64,000 bases of DNA from assembly GCA_046329585.1 (NCBI GenBank), contig JAXLUI010000001.1, positions 2,046,001 through 2,110,000 on the forward strand. Direction: 5' to 3'. This stretch comes from DLKC01 sp002478885. Its GTDB lineage: Bacteria > Bacteroidota > Bacteroidia > Chitinophagales > Chitinophagaceae. The translations under genes were made by a program, and so were the position numbers. Numbering within the stretch: the first letter of the stretch is position 1; each line of letters opens with the position of its first letter. This document shows positions 9,547 to 17,257 of this stretch, piece after piece. Under the pieces are notes generated by a model. It worked only from the letters and a program-made list of their open reading frames with translations, was not told the origin of the DNA and searched no databases.

Positions 9547-10251
9547 ATGAAAAATTGCATCGGTTCCGCAATGATTTTATTTGCACTATGCGTTTGCGCA
9601 TTTTCGTGTAACAGCAACGAAATAGGAAATAGTAAAGATGTAAATCCCGAAACGATCTATATTTATTACGCCGTGTCTTACGACGATGGCGATGATAGCG
9701 TAAGTTGCTATTTACAATACCGCTTTGCCGGCGAAAACGGAACCACCTTGGTACTGAATAGTCCCGCAGCAGTTAAAATCGATGATATTGAAATCCCGGT
9801 CGATAGCAATAATGTAAGCGGAGCATTCTACCTGAAGAATTTCTATGCCAAAACCTTCACAGGCAAACACAACATCGACTACATCGATATTAATGGCAAA
9901 CATCACCAGGAGCAATTCAGTTTCGATCCGGTGGTGCTTACAACAGTTATTCCCCCTGCTATCAAAAGAACTGATATTGTACTCGATTTTTCCGGTCATT
10001 TGAGTGATGATGTTGCCACGGTAACCATCGAAGACAGTTCCGTACAAACGGTAGATGTGCATTATGCAGCAACCCTCGCCAAAGGACGAATTGTTGTTCC
10101 GGCCGAAGAGCTGCAACCGCTCACCAACGGGCCTTTGAAGATTTACATTTCCAAAACGGTTACGCCAGCCTTTCAGCATCCAACGCAGGAGGCCGGTATG
10201 TTTGCGGTTATGTACGGCATAAAAGAAATAGAAACAGCATTGAAAGATTAA
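9547..10251 (+). CDS. Lipoprotein of unknown function
   Basis: A predicted lipoprotein of 234 residues. I place the start at 9547 (MKNCIGSAMILFALCVCAFSC), where the sequence becomes a lipoprotein signal with Cys after AFS; the longer frame from 9511 only adds a non-signal leader. After the lipid Cys comes a short NSNEIGNS linker, then beta-rich sequence (YYAVSYDDGDDSVSCYLQYRF) with no domain I can name. It follows the MORN gene in the same direction and ends 23 nt before the outer box of a repeat copy. The acyl modification and envelope location are inferred from the lipobox. Confidence 0.7.
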   Translation: MKNCIGSAMILFALCVCAFSCNSNEIGNSKDVNPETIYIYYAVSYDDGDDSVSCYLQYRFAGENGTTLVLNSPAAVKIDDIEIPVDSNNVSGAFYLKNFYAKTFTGKHNIDYIDINGKHHQEQFSFDPVVLTTVIPPAIKRTDIVLDFSGHLSDDVATVTIEDSSVQTVDVHYAATLAKGRIVVPAEELQPLTNGPLKIYISKTVTPAFQHPTQEAGMFAVMYGIKEIETALKD

Positions 10252-10274
10252 CCCACCGTTTTATCTCTTATGAA

Positions 10275-10456
10275 CCCGGCTTTTTAATCATGGTCCAGCC
10301 TCGTTGCGTCGCACACTTGTACTTTGGAATAAAAGGCGGCATAAAAACAACAAAGCCGGCAGCCAGCGAAATGGGTTGGCTTATTATAGTTCAAAAAAGT
10401 TCGGAACGTACAAGGGAGTGACACAAGCGGCGATGCCATGAAAAGCAAATGCCGGT
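10275..10456. repeat. Dispersed intergenic repeat, copy 3 (complete A...B)
   Basis: The best full-length example. Box CCCGGC is at 10275-10280 (23 nt after the lipoprotein stop), arm A at 10303-10322, arm B at 10408-10427 with one change (GGGAGTG), then GGCGATGCC and box GCCGG at 10451, 18 nt from the stop of the convergent transporter gene. Both box-to-arm gaps are 22-23 nt. Confidence 0.85.
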
Positions 10457-10474
10457 AACAAAGTATTTTTAGAC

Positions 10475-11539
10475 TTATTTTATTGCCGCGCCTCTTTGTT
10501 GACTTCGCAAATAAAACAGGAAACCTGCCGCCAATAAAACAAGGGCTACGACAAGCATTATTGCAAACAGCCCGAAAGAATTATTGAAAAAATTAGGAGC
10601 CAAGGGTGTAAGGTATAAAGGCAGGCCGGCAAAAGCAACAATAGTTCCAAGGCTAAGCGCAGAGGCAGTTGCGGGATAGTGTGGCAGCGTGTTATACATG
10701 AGTTGCAGTGTAATCGGCACGCTGCTTTGCAGGCAGGCGATACCAAACGAAAGCAGCAAAAGATTGTCGTGACCAAGCTGCAACAACACAAACGAGAGGG
10801 GAAGCGTAATAAAAACCCAGCGTCTCCAGCCTATACGGTCGGCGAAAAATGCGCCTACTATTTTTCCGGCAAAGGCACCCAATCCAACTACAAGTAAGCC
10901 ATACTCAAACTGACCCGAAAAAGTGTTAAGCAGATCAAATAAAAAGGAACGTATACTCATCAGCAGCAGTAAAACGATCATCACCATATCATGCGAATCA
11001 AGTATATCTTCTTTCGCTTTTACCGCCACCGCATACGCAGGAAAGTTTCCTTTTACCAACGGTACAAATAATATAAACAGTGTTACAATTACTAAAATAA
11101 GCCAGTAGCTGTTAAGCAGGCCGCAAAAGCTTCCAACCGCTAACCCCGCCACTCCCGGGGCAGTAAAAACACCCAGCGGGCCAAACTTTCCTTTATTAAG
11201 GAGCAGGCAGATACAGCCACCCGTCACATGTATTCCCGCAGAAGCAAATCCCGCAACAACAATCGCGGCAAAGGGACTTACGAAATAAAGCGTGCAGCCG
11301 GCAATTAATAATATAACAGGAACCACGGAAAACAATCTCATGTCACGTTTTGCATCGAGCCAAAGGCCCACGGGTAACTGGCCGCCAAAGGCTAGAATGG
11401 AATAAACAATAAGCGCAAGCGTGGCTTTTGGCTGGTCAGCAGAAAGGGCATAGGCCGACAGCATATATCCCGCAACACAATCATTAACGCCATGAAGGAT
11501 ACCCCAGCGCAAAGACGTGCGGTAATCGCCGGATGTCAT
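10475..11539 (-). CDS. MFS-like multi-pass membrane transporter
   Basis: A 354-residue very hydrophobic protein with about 11-12 predicted membrane segments and a loop GLWLDAKRDMR between segments 2 and 3, the place of the MFS D-x-x-x-D-R-x-x-R motif; a second such loop is ADRIGWRRW. I start at 11539 because the preceding gene's TGA ends at 11541 and the ATG follows one base later, suggesting coupled translation. The longer frame to 11593 overlaps the previous gene. The substrate is unknown. It is the third gene of an unrecognised membrane operon. Confidence 0.7.
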   Translation of the reverse strand: MTSGDYRTSLRWGILHGVNDCVAGYMLSAYALSADQPKATLALIVYSILAFGGQLPVGLWLDAKRDMRLFSVVPVILLIAGCTLYFVSPFAAIVVAGFASAGIHVTGGCICLLLNKGKFGPLGVFTAPGVAGLAVGSFCGLLNSYWLILVIVTLFILFVPLVKGNFPAYAVAVKAKEDILDSHDMVMIVLLLLMSIRSFLFDLLNTFSGQFEYGLLVVGLGAFAGKIVGAFFADRIGWRRWVFITLPLSFVLLQLGHDNLLLLSFGIACLQSSVPITLQLMYNTLPHYPATASALSLGTIVAFAGLPLYLTPLAPNFFNNSFGLFAIMLVVALVLLAAGFLFYLRSQQRGAAIK

Positions 11540-11540
11540 A

Positions 11541-11861
11541 TCAAAAGATTGAAAGATGATTAATCCAAACACCAGCCAGCAGGCTTGTCGCATTCGCGCT
11601 AAACGATGCCAGCAAAGCCTTTATCCATGAACCTTCAAAAAACACTTTAAATGCAGCCGCCTCCGCAATAACCACCCCTGCTTCAAACTGCAACAGGGAA
11701 TGCGGGTACATGAAATACAATAGGGAAAGAATGGGCCACGTAAAACTATTCAGCAATATTTCTACGGGTATCACATTTTTCCATTCACGCCGGTAGAAAA
11801 GCATTACAAGAGGCGTTTCAAGCAAAATGCTGTAAAAAAGATATTGGAAGATCGCCATCAT
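11541..11861 (-). CDS. Small multi-pass membrane protein, unknown
   Basis: A 106-residue (or 105, from the second ATG) hydrophobic protein with about three membrane segments (FQYLFYSILLETPLVMLFY; LNSFTWPILSLLYFMYP; ALLASFSANATSLLAGVWI). I do not recognise a family. Its ATG overlaps the stop of the upstream gene (ATGATG) and its own stop is one base from the transporter ATG, so three products are probably made from one message in fixed ratio. Context suggests a membrane complex with the transporter-like protein. Confidence 0.65.
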   Translation of the reverse strand: MMAIFQYLFYSILLETPLVMLFYRREWKNVIPVEILLNSFTWPILSLLYFMYPHSLLQFEAGVVIAEAAAFKVFFEGSWIKALLASFSANATSLLAGVWINHLSIF

Positions 11862-12424
11862 AACGCGGCGTCGATGTTTCCCTTACCCTTTTTCTTCTTG
11901 CGCCAGAGAAAATAAAAGATGAGCCCAAGTAGCGCCACAAAGCTTATCCCGATGAGCAGCTCATTTGTTTTCCAGATATCTGCGAGGCTAACGTCTGCAG
12001 CACCGTTAACTAAAGAGTCTGCGGCATCACCTGTTGAAACCGGCGTCTGCTTAAGATCGTACAAAATATTTTTGCCCGAGACTCCCTTCAGTTCTACTAC
12101 GTAATTATTCTGCTGAAATTCATCAAAAAACAGGCTGTCAGTGGTACTGCTGTTCTGCACTGCCCAAATCATAATACTGTGGGGAACGCCCCGGCTGGCG
12201 TAAATGTTGTAAACGGTGTCGTGCGCAATAATAATATCCTTGTCATAATCGAGAACATGCAAAACATAGCCACCGAGCAGTTGTACATTTTTTATTGTGA
12301 CGGTCACATCTGATCGTGGAGTGTTCCCGGGCATATCCGCGCTGGCAGGCAAGCCAAAAAAGAGTATAAAGCCAAAAATCAGATAAGACGCCTTTCGCAA
12401 TACACGGAGTAAATAATATACCAT
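11858..12424 (-). CDS. Exported protein with C-terminal membrane anchor, unknown
   Basis: Starting at 12424 (MVYYLLRVLRKASYLIFGF) the protein has a basic signal peptide ending near ASA, a beta-rich periplasmic domain of about 130 residues (VTVTIKNVQLLGGYVLHVL, HDTVYNIYASRGVPHS), one membrane segment (LLIGISFVALLGLIFYFLW) and a basic cytosolic tail RKKKKGKG. An upstream in-frame Met at 12559 adds a 45-residue leader I consider non-coding. The layout is a periplasmic sensor or binding domain tied to the membrane. It heads the three-gene operon; no family recognised. Confidence 0.65.
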   Translation of the reverse strand: MVYYLLRVLRKASYLIFGFILFFGLPASADMPGNTPRSDVTVTIKNVQLLGGYVLHVLDYDKDIIIAHDTVYNIYASRGVPHSIMIWAVQNSSTTDSLFFDEFQQNNYVVELKGVSGKNILYDLKQTPVSTGDAADSLVNGAADVSLADIWKTNELLIGISFVALLGLIFYFLWRKKKKGKGNIDAAL

Positions 12425-12607
12425 ACCAGTGCCGATTGTTAAAAAATTTTTATTCAAGTTATACAGAATCCTCAACATGAACGTAAATATTTTATCAATA
12501 AAACCTGCCGGTTGCCCACGGTTTTTTAAACCCTTGCATGTAGCAAATTTCCACTGCATCAGGCAACGGCATGGGTAAGCAAAATGCTTTTCGGGAATAT
12601 TTTATGA

Positions 12608-12813
12608 GCCGGGCCAGGAAGCATCTGTTAAGCTGCTGTTGCGTCGCACTCTGGTACTGTAAAAAGCAAGTCGGCAAGGCAGAAAATCTGTAAATAAGGG
12701 AGTTTCGGCAAGGAAGAAATAGCTACCGGTTGTCCCGCATTGCCCACTAAAGGAACAACAGTACAAGTGAGTGACACAACCGCAGACCAGCATTGTTCGG
12801 TATGCCGGCCCGG
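12608..12813. repeat. Dispersed intergenic repeat, copy 4 (complete A...B)
   Basis: Outer box GCCGGGCC at 12608-12615, arm A at 12638-12657 (GTTGCGTCGCACTCTGGTAC), arm B perfect at 12761-12780, outer box GCCGGCCCGG at 12804-12813. Box-arm gaps are 22 and 23 nt. It lies between divergent transcription units (the membrane operon and atpG). The rest of the 573-bp gap holds the atpG promoter and nothing else I can name. Confidence 0.85.
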
Positions 12814-12906
12814 CAAAAATCAGCCTTTAAGAATCGTGGCCAAGAAGCCTTGAATTGCATAAAATAAAAGAGTGCCAGCTAACTCAAAATTTTATCACGA
12901 TTCCGT

Positions 12907-12914
12907 TACCTTTG
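12907..12914 (+). promoter_or_regulatory. Candidate -7 box (TACCTTTG) for atpG
   Basis: GTTACCTTTGCGGC contains a perfect TAnnTTTG, the Bacteroidota sigma-ABfr -7 element, 84 bp before the atpG ATG. The -33 part is not clear (AAAATTTTATC upstream). The same TACCTTTG core precedes fumC at 62811. Confidence 0.5.
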
Positions 12915-12997
12915 CGGCGTTTTCGGAGCGACTTTATCTTTCATTTTTTTAATTACGCTCTGAAAATCAAGGTTTTTTAAAATTAAAATTCCAGCAA

Positions 12998-13879
12998 ATG
13001 GCAGGTCAGTTAAAAGAAGTCCGTAATCGCATAAGTTCTGTACAAAGCTCTCAGCAGATCACCAAGGCTATGAAAATGGTGAGCGCAGCAAAACTCCGCC
13101 GTGCCCAGGATGCAATTATCCAGATGAGGCCTTACGCCAAAAAGCTGCAGGAAGTACTGAGCAATATCGTGAGCAATACCGAAGGTGATGTGAGCATAAA
13201 ACTTGCCGAACAAAGAAACATTGAAAAAGTGCTGATAATCGTGATTACCAGCGACCGGGGCTTATGCGGCGCCTATAACTCTAACCTGGTAAAACTGGCC
13301 AAGGCGAGTATACTGGAAAAATACCATGAGCAATATAAAAAAGGCAACGTAGCCATATGGAATATTGGCAAGAAAGGTTACGAAAGCCTCACAAAATCAG
13401 GCTACAAAACGTCTGACACTTATAAAGATATTTTTCTGAATCTTACGTTCGAGAATGTGCAGGCTGCGGCAAAAGCTGCAATGACTGCTTTTGAAAACAA
13501 AGAATTTGATGCAATAGATATCGTATACAGTGAATTTAAGAATGCCGCAACACAAAATTTCCATTGTGAGCAGTTCCTGCCAATACCCAAGGTGGAAAAG
13601 AAAGCAGGCGCTACAAAGGCAGACTTTATTTTCGAACCTTCCAAAGACAAGCTGATTGCCGAATTAATGCCCAAGATCCTCAACACGCAATTATATAAGG
13701 CTGTTCTTGATGCTAATGCCAGCGAGCATGGTGCCCGGATGACGGCAATGGACAAAGCCAGCGATAATGCCAACGAATTGCTTAAGATCTTAAAAGTTTC
13801 TTACAACAGGGCACGGCAAGCTGCCATTACAACCGAGCTTAGCGAAATTGTGAGTGGAGCTGCAGCATTAGAGGGCTAA
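12998..13879 (+). CDS. atpG: F-type ATP synthase gamma subunit
   Basis: The gamma subunit is the central rotor shaft linking the membrane ring to the alpha3beta3 head. The 293-residue protein starts with the family signature MAGQLKEVRNRISSV...ITKAMKMVSAAK and ends with the C-terminal helix YNRARQAAITTELSEIVSGAAAL. The conserved central ITSDRGLCGAYN is present. The gene has its own promoter-like box and no other atp gene beside it, so the remaining subunit genes, including atpA, must be elsewhere. scpB follows after 105 bp. Confidence 0.97.
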   Translation: MAGQLKEVRNRISSVQSSQQITKAMKMVSAAKLRRAQDAIIQMRPYAKKLQEVLSNIVSNTEGDVSIKLAEQRNIEKVLIIVITSDRGLCGAYNSNLVKLAKASILEKYHEQYKKGNVAIWNIGKKGYESLTKSGYKTSDTYKDIFLNLTFENVQAAAKAAMTAFENKEFDAIDIVYSEFKNAATQNFHCEQFLPIPKVEKKAGATKADFIFEPSKDKLIAELMPKILNTQLYKAVLDANASEHGARMTAMDKASDNANELLKILKVSYNRARQAAITTELSEIVSGAAALEG

Positions 13880-13984
13880 AGACCTGATTTGAAAATTTGA
13901 AGATTTGAAGGATGTTCTGCAAACATAACGACATACTGTTTTCAAATTGGCTAATTTTCAGGTTTTCAAATTGATTTTAACCAC
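13880..13984. repeat. TTTGAA-rich inverted repeat between atpG and scpB
   Basis: The gap begins with three near-tandem units (ATTTGAAA, ATTTGAAG, ATTTGAAG) and ends with the reverse complements (TTTTCAAATT twice, at about 13938 and 13965). The two ends can pair imperfectly, giving a weak AT-rich hairpin. It is unlike the GC-rich dispersed family. No T-run follows, so I do not call a terminator. Confidence 0.45.
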
Positions 13985-14761
13985 ATGGAACTTTCCCAAA
14001 TTATTCCGCATATAGAGGCGCTGATCTTTGCCAGCGAAAAGCCACTGACCACGGCAGAAATTGTTGAGCTTATCAACAATGCTTTTGGTTTCATGGAAGA
14101 GCGTATTACTACCAGCCAGGTAGAAAGTTGTATTGCAGGAATCACCGAAAAATATCAAAGCGAATTCTATCCATTCGAAGTGCGGGAAAGTGGTGGCGGA
14201 TGGCAATTTCTTACCAAAAAAGATTTTTACAAAACACTCGCCCAACTCAATGGCGAAAGATTCCTGAAACGCCTCTCCACAGCGGCGCTGGAAACGCTGG
14301 CCATAATCGCTTACAAACAGCCGATTACCAAATCAGAGATTGAAAGTATCCGCGGGGTTAACAGCGACTACAGCATTCAGAAATTGCTCGAAAAAGAGCT
14401 CATCATCATCACCGGGCGCAGTGAAAATATGCCTGGCAAGCCACTTGTATACGCTACATCAAAAAACTTCATGGACTATTTCGGCATCAATTCTGCCGCC
14501 GACCTCCCAAAAATCAGCGAAGTGTTCGCATCTCAACTGATAGAACCAACTGCCATAAGACACACCGAAGATGGCAACATCGCACTTACCGAAGAGCCCG
14601 TGGCATTTGTCGACAGCAATGGCGACCTGGTCATTCCTCAAACAGAAACAACAGGCGAATCTGCAGAGCCAAATGACCAGGATAATAATACCCCTGAACA
14701 AAGCGACGATGTACCGGGAGCTGATAACAGCGACGAAAGCACCGATCCCGGTAAACAGTAA
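13985..14761 (+). CDS. scpB: Segregation and condensation protein B
   Basis: ScpB is the winged-helix kleisin-associated subunit of the SMC-ScpA-ScpB condensin. The conserved core spans about residues 1-175 (EALIFASEKPLT, FLKRLSTAALETLAIIAYKQPITKSEIESIRGVN, KPLVYATSKNFMDYFGI). The last ~70 residues are an acidic, Gln/Asn/Pro-rich tail (SAEPNDQDNNTPEQSDD) that looks disordered; it makes the protein longer than typical ScpB of about 190. lysA follows 65 bp after the stop. scpA is not in the window. Confidence 0.95.
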   Translation: MELSQIIPHIEALIFASEKPLTTAEIVELINNAFGFMEERITTSQVESCIAGITEKYQSEFYPFEVRESGGGWQFLTKKDFYKTLAQLNGERFLKRLSTAALETLAIIAYKQPITKSEIESIRGVNSDYSIQKLLEKELIIITGRSENMPGKPLVYATSKNFMDYFGINSAADLPKISEVFASQLIEPTAIRHTEDGNIALTEEPVAFVDSNGDLVIPQTETTGESAEPNDQDNNTPEQSDDVPGADNSDESTDPGKQ

Positions 14762-14826
14762 TTCCAAAGCCCACCCGGGCCTTATTATGATTATAAATAA
14801 ATTTCACCAATTACATTTTGTCCGCT

Positions 14827-16041
14827 ATGCCCCAGCAACTAACAAATGAACAATTGATCGATGCAGCCAACAGGTTTGGCACACCATTGTACGTTTACCA
14901 TGCAGAAAAAATAGAGGAGCAACTGAACCGCCTGAAACACGCATTCGCGGCCTGTAATGCTAAATTTTTCTACGCATGTAAATCGCTTACAAATATCAAT
15001 GTTCTAAAGCTGGTGAAACAGTACGGCGCCAATCTCGACTGCGTAAGCATTAACGAGGTAAAGCTTGGCTTGCATGCAGGATTTGAACCGAAACAAATTC
15101 TCTTCACACCAAACTGCGTTGACTTCGAAGAGATCGAAGCTGGAATCGCTCTTGGCGTAAATGTAAACATCGATAACATTTCCATGCTGGAACGCTTTGG
15201 CAGTAAATACGGCAATAGTTACCCGGTATGTATCCGGCTGAACCCACACATAATGGCGGGCGGAAACTTTAAAATATCCACCGGCCATATCGATAGCAAG
15301 TTTGGCATTTCCATTCACCAGATGCGGCATATTGAAAGGGTAGTTAAGTCGACAAATATTCATGTTGCGGGCCTTCACATGCACACGGGCAGTGAAATAA
15401 AAGATGTAAATGTTTTTTTGCAGGGTCTTGAAGTAATGTTCGAAATGGCGCGTCATTTTCCAAAGCTGGAGTTCATCGATTTGGGCAGCGGCTTTAAAGT
15501 GCCGTACAAAGCCGATGATGTTGCAACCGATGTTAACTCCCTTGGAAATAAAGTGGCAGAGGCATTCGCTGCCTATGAAAAAGAAAATGGCCGTTCACTG
15601 GAAATATGGTTCGAGCCGGGAAAATACCTGGTGAGCGAGTGCGGTTATTTTGTTGTAAAAGCAAATGTTATAAAGCAAACCACCGCAACCGTTTTTGTTG
15701 GCGTTAACAGCGGTTTCAACCACCTTATACGCCCCATGTTTTACGAAGCATACCACCGAATTGAAAACATCAGCAACCCTAACGGGCCCGAACGCATTTA
15801 TACTGTTGTGGGTAATATCTGCGAAACAGACACCTTTGCATGGGACCGGAAAATAAACGAAGTGCGCGAAGGCGATTATCTCGTTTTCTACAACGCGGGT
15901 GCCTATGGCTTTGAAATGAGCAGCAATTTCAACAGCCGTTTAAAACCCGCAGAAGTGCTTATCAAAAACGGCGAAGTAAATTTAATCCGCAGAAGAGACG
16001 AGTTTGAAGACCTGTTAAAAAACCAGGTCGAAATTTTATAA
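14827..16041 (+). CDS. lysA: Diaminopimelate decarboxylase
   Basis: LysA converts meso-diaminopimelate to lysine with PLP. From the ATG at 14827 the protein has 404 residues; an in-frame TTG at 14818 is possible but unnecessary. The PLP lysine is K52 in FFYACKSLTN; other family motifs are GLHMHTGSEI, FIDLGSGF, EPGKYLV and the CETDTFAWDR substrate loop. GAYGFEMSSNFNSR matches the conserved C-terminal GAYG. Meso-DAP use fits the DAP-type MurE in the same window. The stop is 19 nt before the outer box of repeat copy 5. Confidence 0.95.
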   Translation: MPQQLTNEQLIDAANRFGTPLYVYHAEKIEEQLNRLKHAFAACNAKFFYACKSLTNINVLKLVKQYGANLDCVSINEVKLGLHAGFEPKQILFTPNCVDFEEIEAGIALGVNVNIDNISMLERFGSKYGNSYPVCIRLNPHIMAGGNFKISTGHIDSKFGISIHQMRHIERVVKSTNIHVAGLHMHTGSEIKDVNVFLQGLEVMFEMARHFPKLEFIDLGSGFKVPYKADDVATDVNSLGNKVAEAFAAYEKENGRSLEIWFEPGKYLVSECGYFVVKANVIKQTTATVFVGVNSGFNHLIRPMFYEAYHRIENISNPNGPERIYTVVGNICETDTFAWDRKINEVREGDYLVFYNAGAYGFEMSSNFNSRLKPAEVLIKNGEVNLIRRRDEFEDLLKNQVEIL

Positions 16042-16060
16042 CCAAAAGATTTTTTTGCTA

Positions 16061-16169
16061 CCGGCTGTTGCCTTTTATGGCATCGGCTGTTGCGTCGCAC
16101 ACTTGTGCTGTCTTACCGGTTGCAGCAAATGATATGCTTGGAAAAACATTAACGCAAACGCATCGGCTG
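16061..16169. repeat. Dispersed intergenic repeat, copy 5 (A, degenerate second arm)
   Basis: Box CCGGCT at 16061 (19 nt after the lysA stop), GGCATCGGCT just before arm A at 16089-16108 (GTTGCGTCGCACACTTGTGC). A remnant second arm, ACGCAAACGCATCGGCTG, lies at 16152-16169, about 45 bp before the ABC ATPase gene. Confidence 0.75.
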
Positions 16170-16213
16170 ATTTCAATATAAAAGAATTAATTTCCGTTTC
16201 TATCTGAAATTTC

Positions 16214-17023
16214 ATGATCGAAATAAAAAATGTACACAAATCTTTTGGCGACAAGGTAATACTTGAAGATATCAGCGCTGTAATGGAAGCCGGCAAATGC
16301 AACCTCATCATCGGCACCAGTGGCAGCGGGAAAACTGTACTCACCAAATGTATGGTTGGCCTTTTTAAACCAGACCATGGTGATATTTTTTTCAGTGGCG
16401 AAAGCATGGTATCTATGACGGATGAACAACGTAAATTCCTTCGCCAGCAAATAGGCATGTTGTTCCAGGGATCGGCGTTGTTTGATTCGATGACGGTTGA
16501 ACAAAATGTAATGTTCCCGCTTGACATGTTTTCAAAAGACAGCTATAAGGACAAGAAGAAAAGAGTAGACGAAGTACTTGCCCGAGTTAATCTGAAAGAT
16601 GCGCACAAAAAATTTCCGGCCGAAATAAGCGGCGGCATGAAAAAACGGGTAGGGATCGCACGTGCCATAGTACTCAACCCAAAATATCTATTCTGCGATG
16701 AGCCCAACTCAGGCCTCGATCCGCAAACATCTTTACTCATCGACAAACTCATTAAAGAGATCACCGATGAATTTAATATTACCACTACCGTTGTAACGCA
16801 CGATATGAACAGTGTAATGGAGATTGGCGATCACATTGTTTATCTCTACAACGGCAAAAAAGAGTGGGAAGGCTCTAACCAGGAGATTATTTTCAGCAAC
16901 AATAAACTACTCAACAGTTTCATTTTTGCTTCTGAATTTTTACGGGATGCGAAAGATATGCGCATGCTTGAAATGAAAGGCAAAATTTCCAACGACCGCA
17001 ACATGGATGAGATGCTGAAATAA
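16214..17023 (+). CDS. MlaF-like ABC transporter ATPase
   Basis: A 269-residue ABC ATPase closest to the MlaF/Ttg2A group that powers phospholipid or organic-solvent traffic between membranes. Walker A is GTSGSGKT (34-41), signature SGGMKKR (139-145), Walker B YLFCDEP (158-164) followed by NSGLDP, and the switch His is in VVTHDMNS. SGGM in place of SGGQ is typical of this group. No MlaE permease or MlaD protein gene adjoins it, so partners must be encoded elsewhere. Naming it mlaF is plausible but I leave the symbol open. Confidence 0.82.
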   Translation: MIEIKNVHKSFGDKVILEDISAVMEAGKCNLIIGTSGSGKTVLTKCMVGLFKPDHGDIFFSGESMVSMTDEQRKFLRQQIGMLFQGSALFDSMTVEQNVMFPLDMFSKDSYKDKKKRVDEVLARVNLKDAHKKFPAEISGGMKKRVGIARAIVLNPKYLFCDEPNSGLDPQTSLLIDKLIKEITDEFNITTTVVTHDMNSVMEIGDHIVYLYNGKKEWEGSNQEIIFSNNKLLNSFIFASEFLRDAKDMRMLEMKGKISNDRNMDEMLK

Positions 17024-17060
17024 AAAAGCATCAAAAAAAAAAGAGCCAACTTCTCGGAAT

Positions 17061-17188
17061 GCCGGACACTATCGCGGCAGAAGACAAAAAAATTTTCCAC
17101 ATACATACAGTCGAAGATTGCAGCGCAGAACTACAGGCGCCGAAAAGAGCGACGCAACAGGTGAGGATGCCTGCACTGCAGCCCGGCT
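17061..17188. repeat. Dispersed intergenic repeat, copy 6 (partial)
   Basis: A reverse A arm ends at 17158 (AAGAGCGACGCAAC, lacking the TG of the consensus) and box GCCCGGCT is at 17181-17188, 22 nt further. A faint left part (GCCGG at 17061, then CACTATCGCGGCA) may be the other half. It lies between the MlaF-like gene and the ftsZ terminator. Confidence 0.65.
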
Positions 17189-17189
17189 C

Positions 17190-17222
17190 AAAAAAAATCC
17201 CCCGGCGACTAAACCAGGGGAT
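17190..17222 (-). terminator. Intrinsic terminator of the dcw cluster after ftsZ
   Basis: On the leftward strand ATCCCC pairs with GGGGAT (17197-17202, 17217-17222) around a 14-base loop, followed by a T-run (A-run at 17190-17197 on plus). It lies 35 bp after the ftsZ stop and marks the probable end of cluster transcription. Confidence 0.7.
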
Positions 17223-17257
17223 CAACAACTAAATAAACACAAGAGAAAACGTACGAA

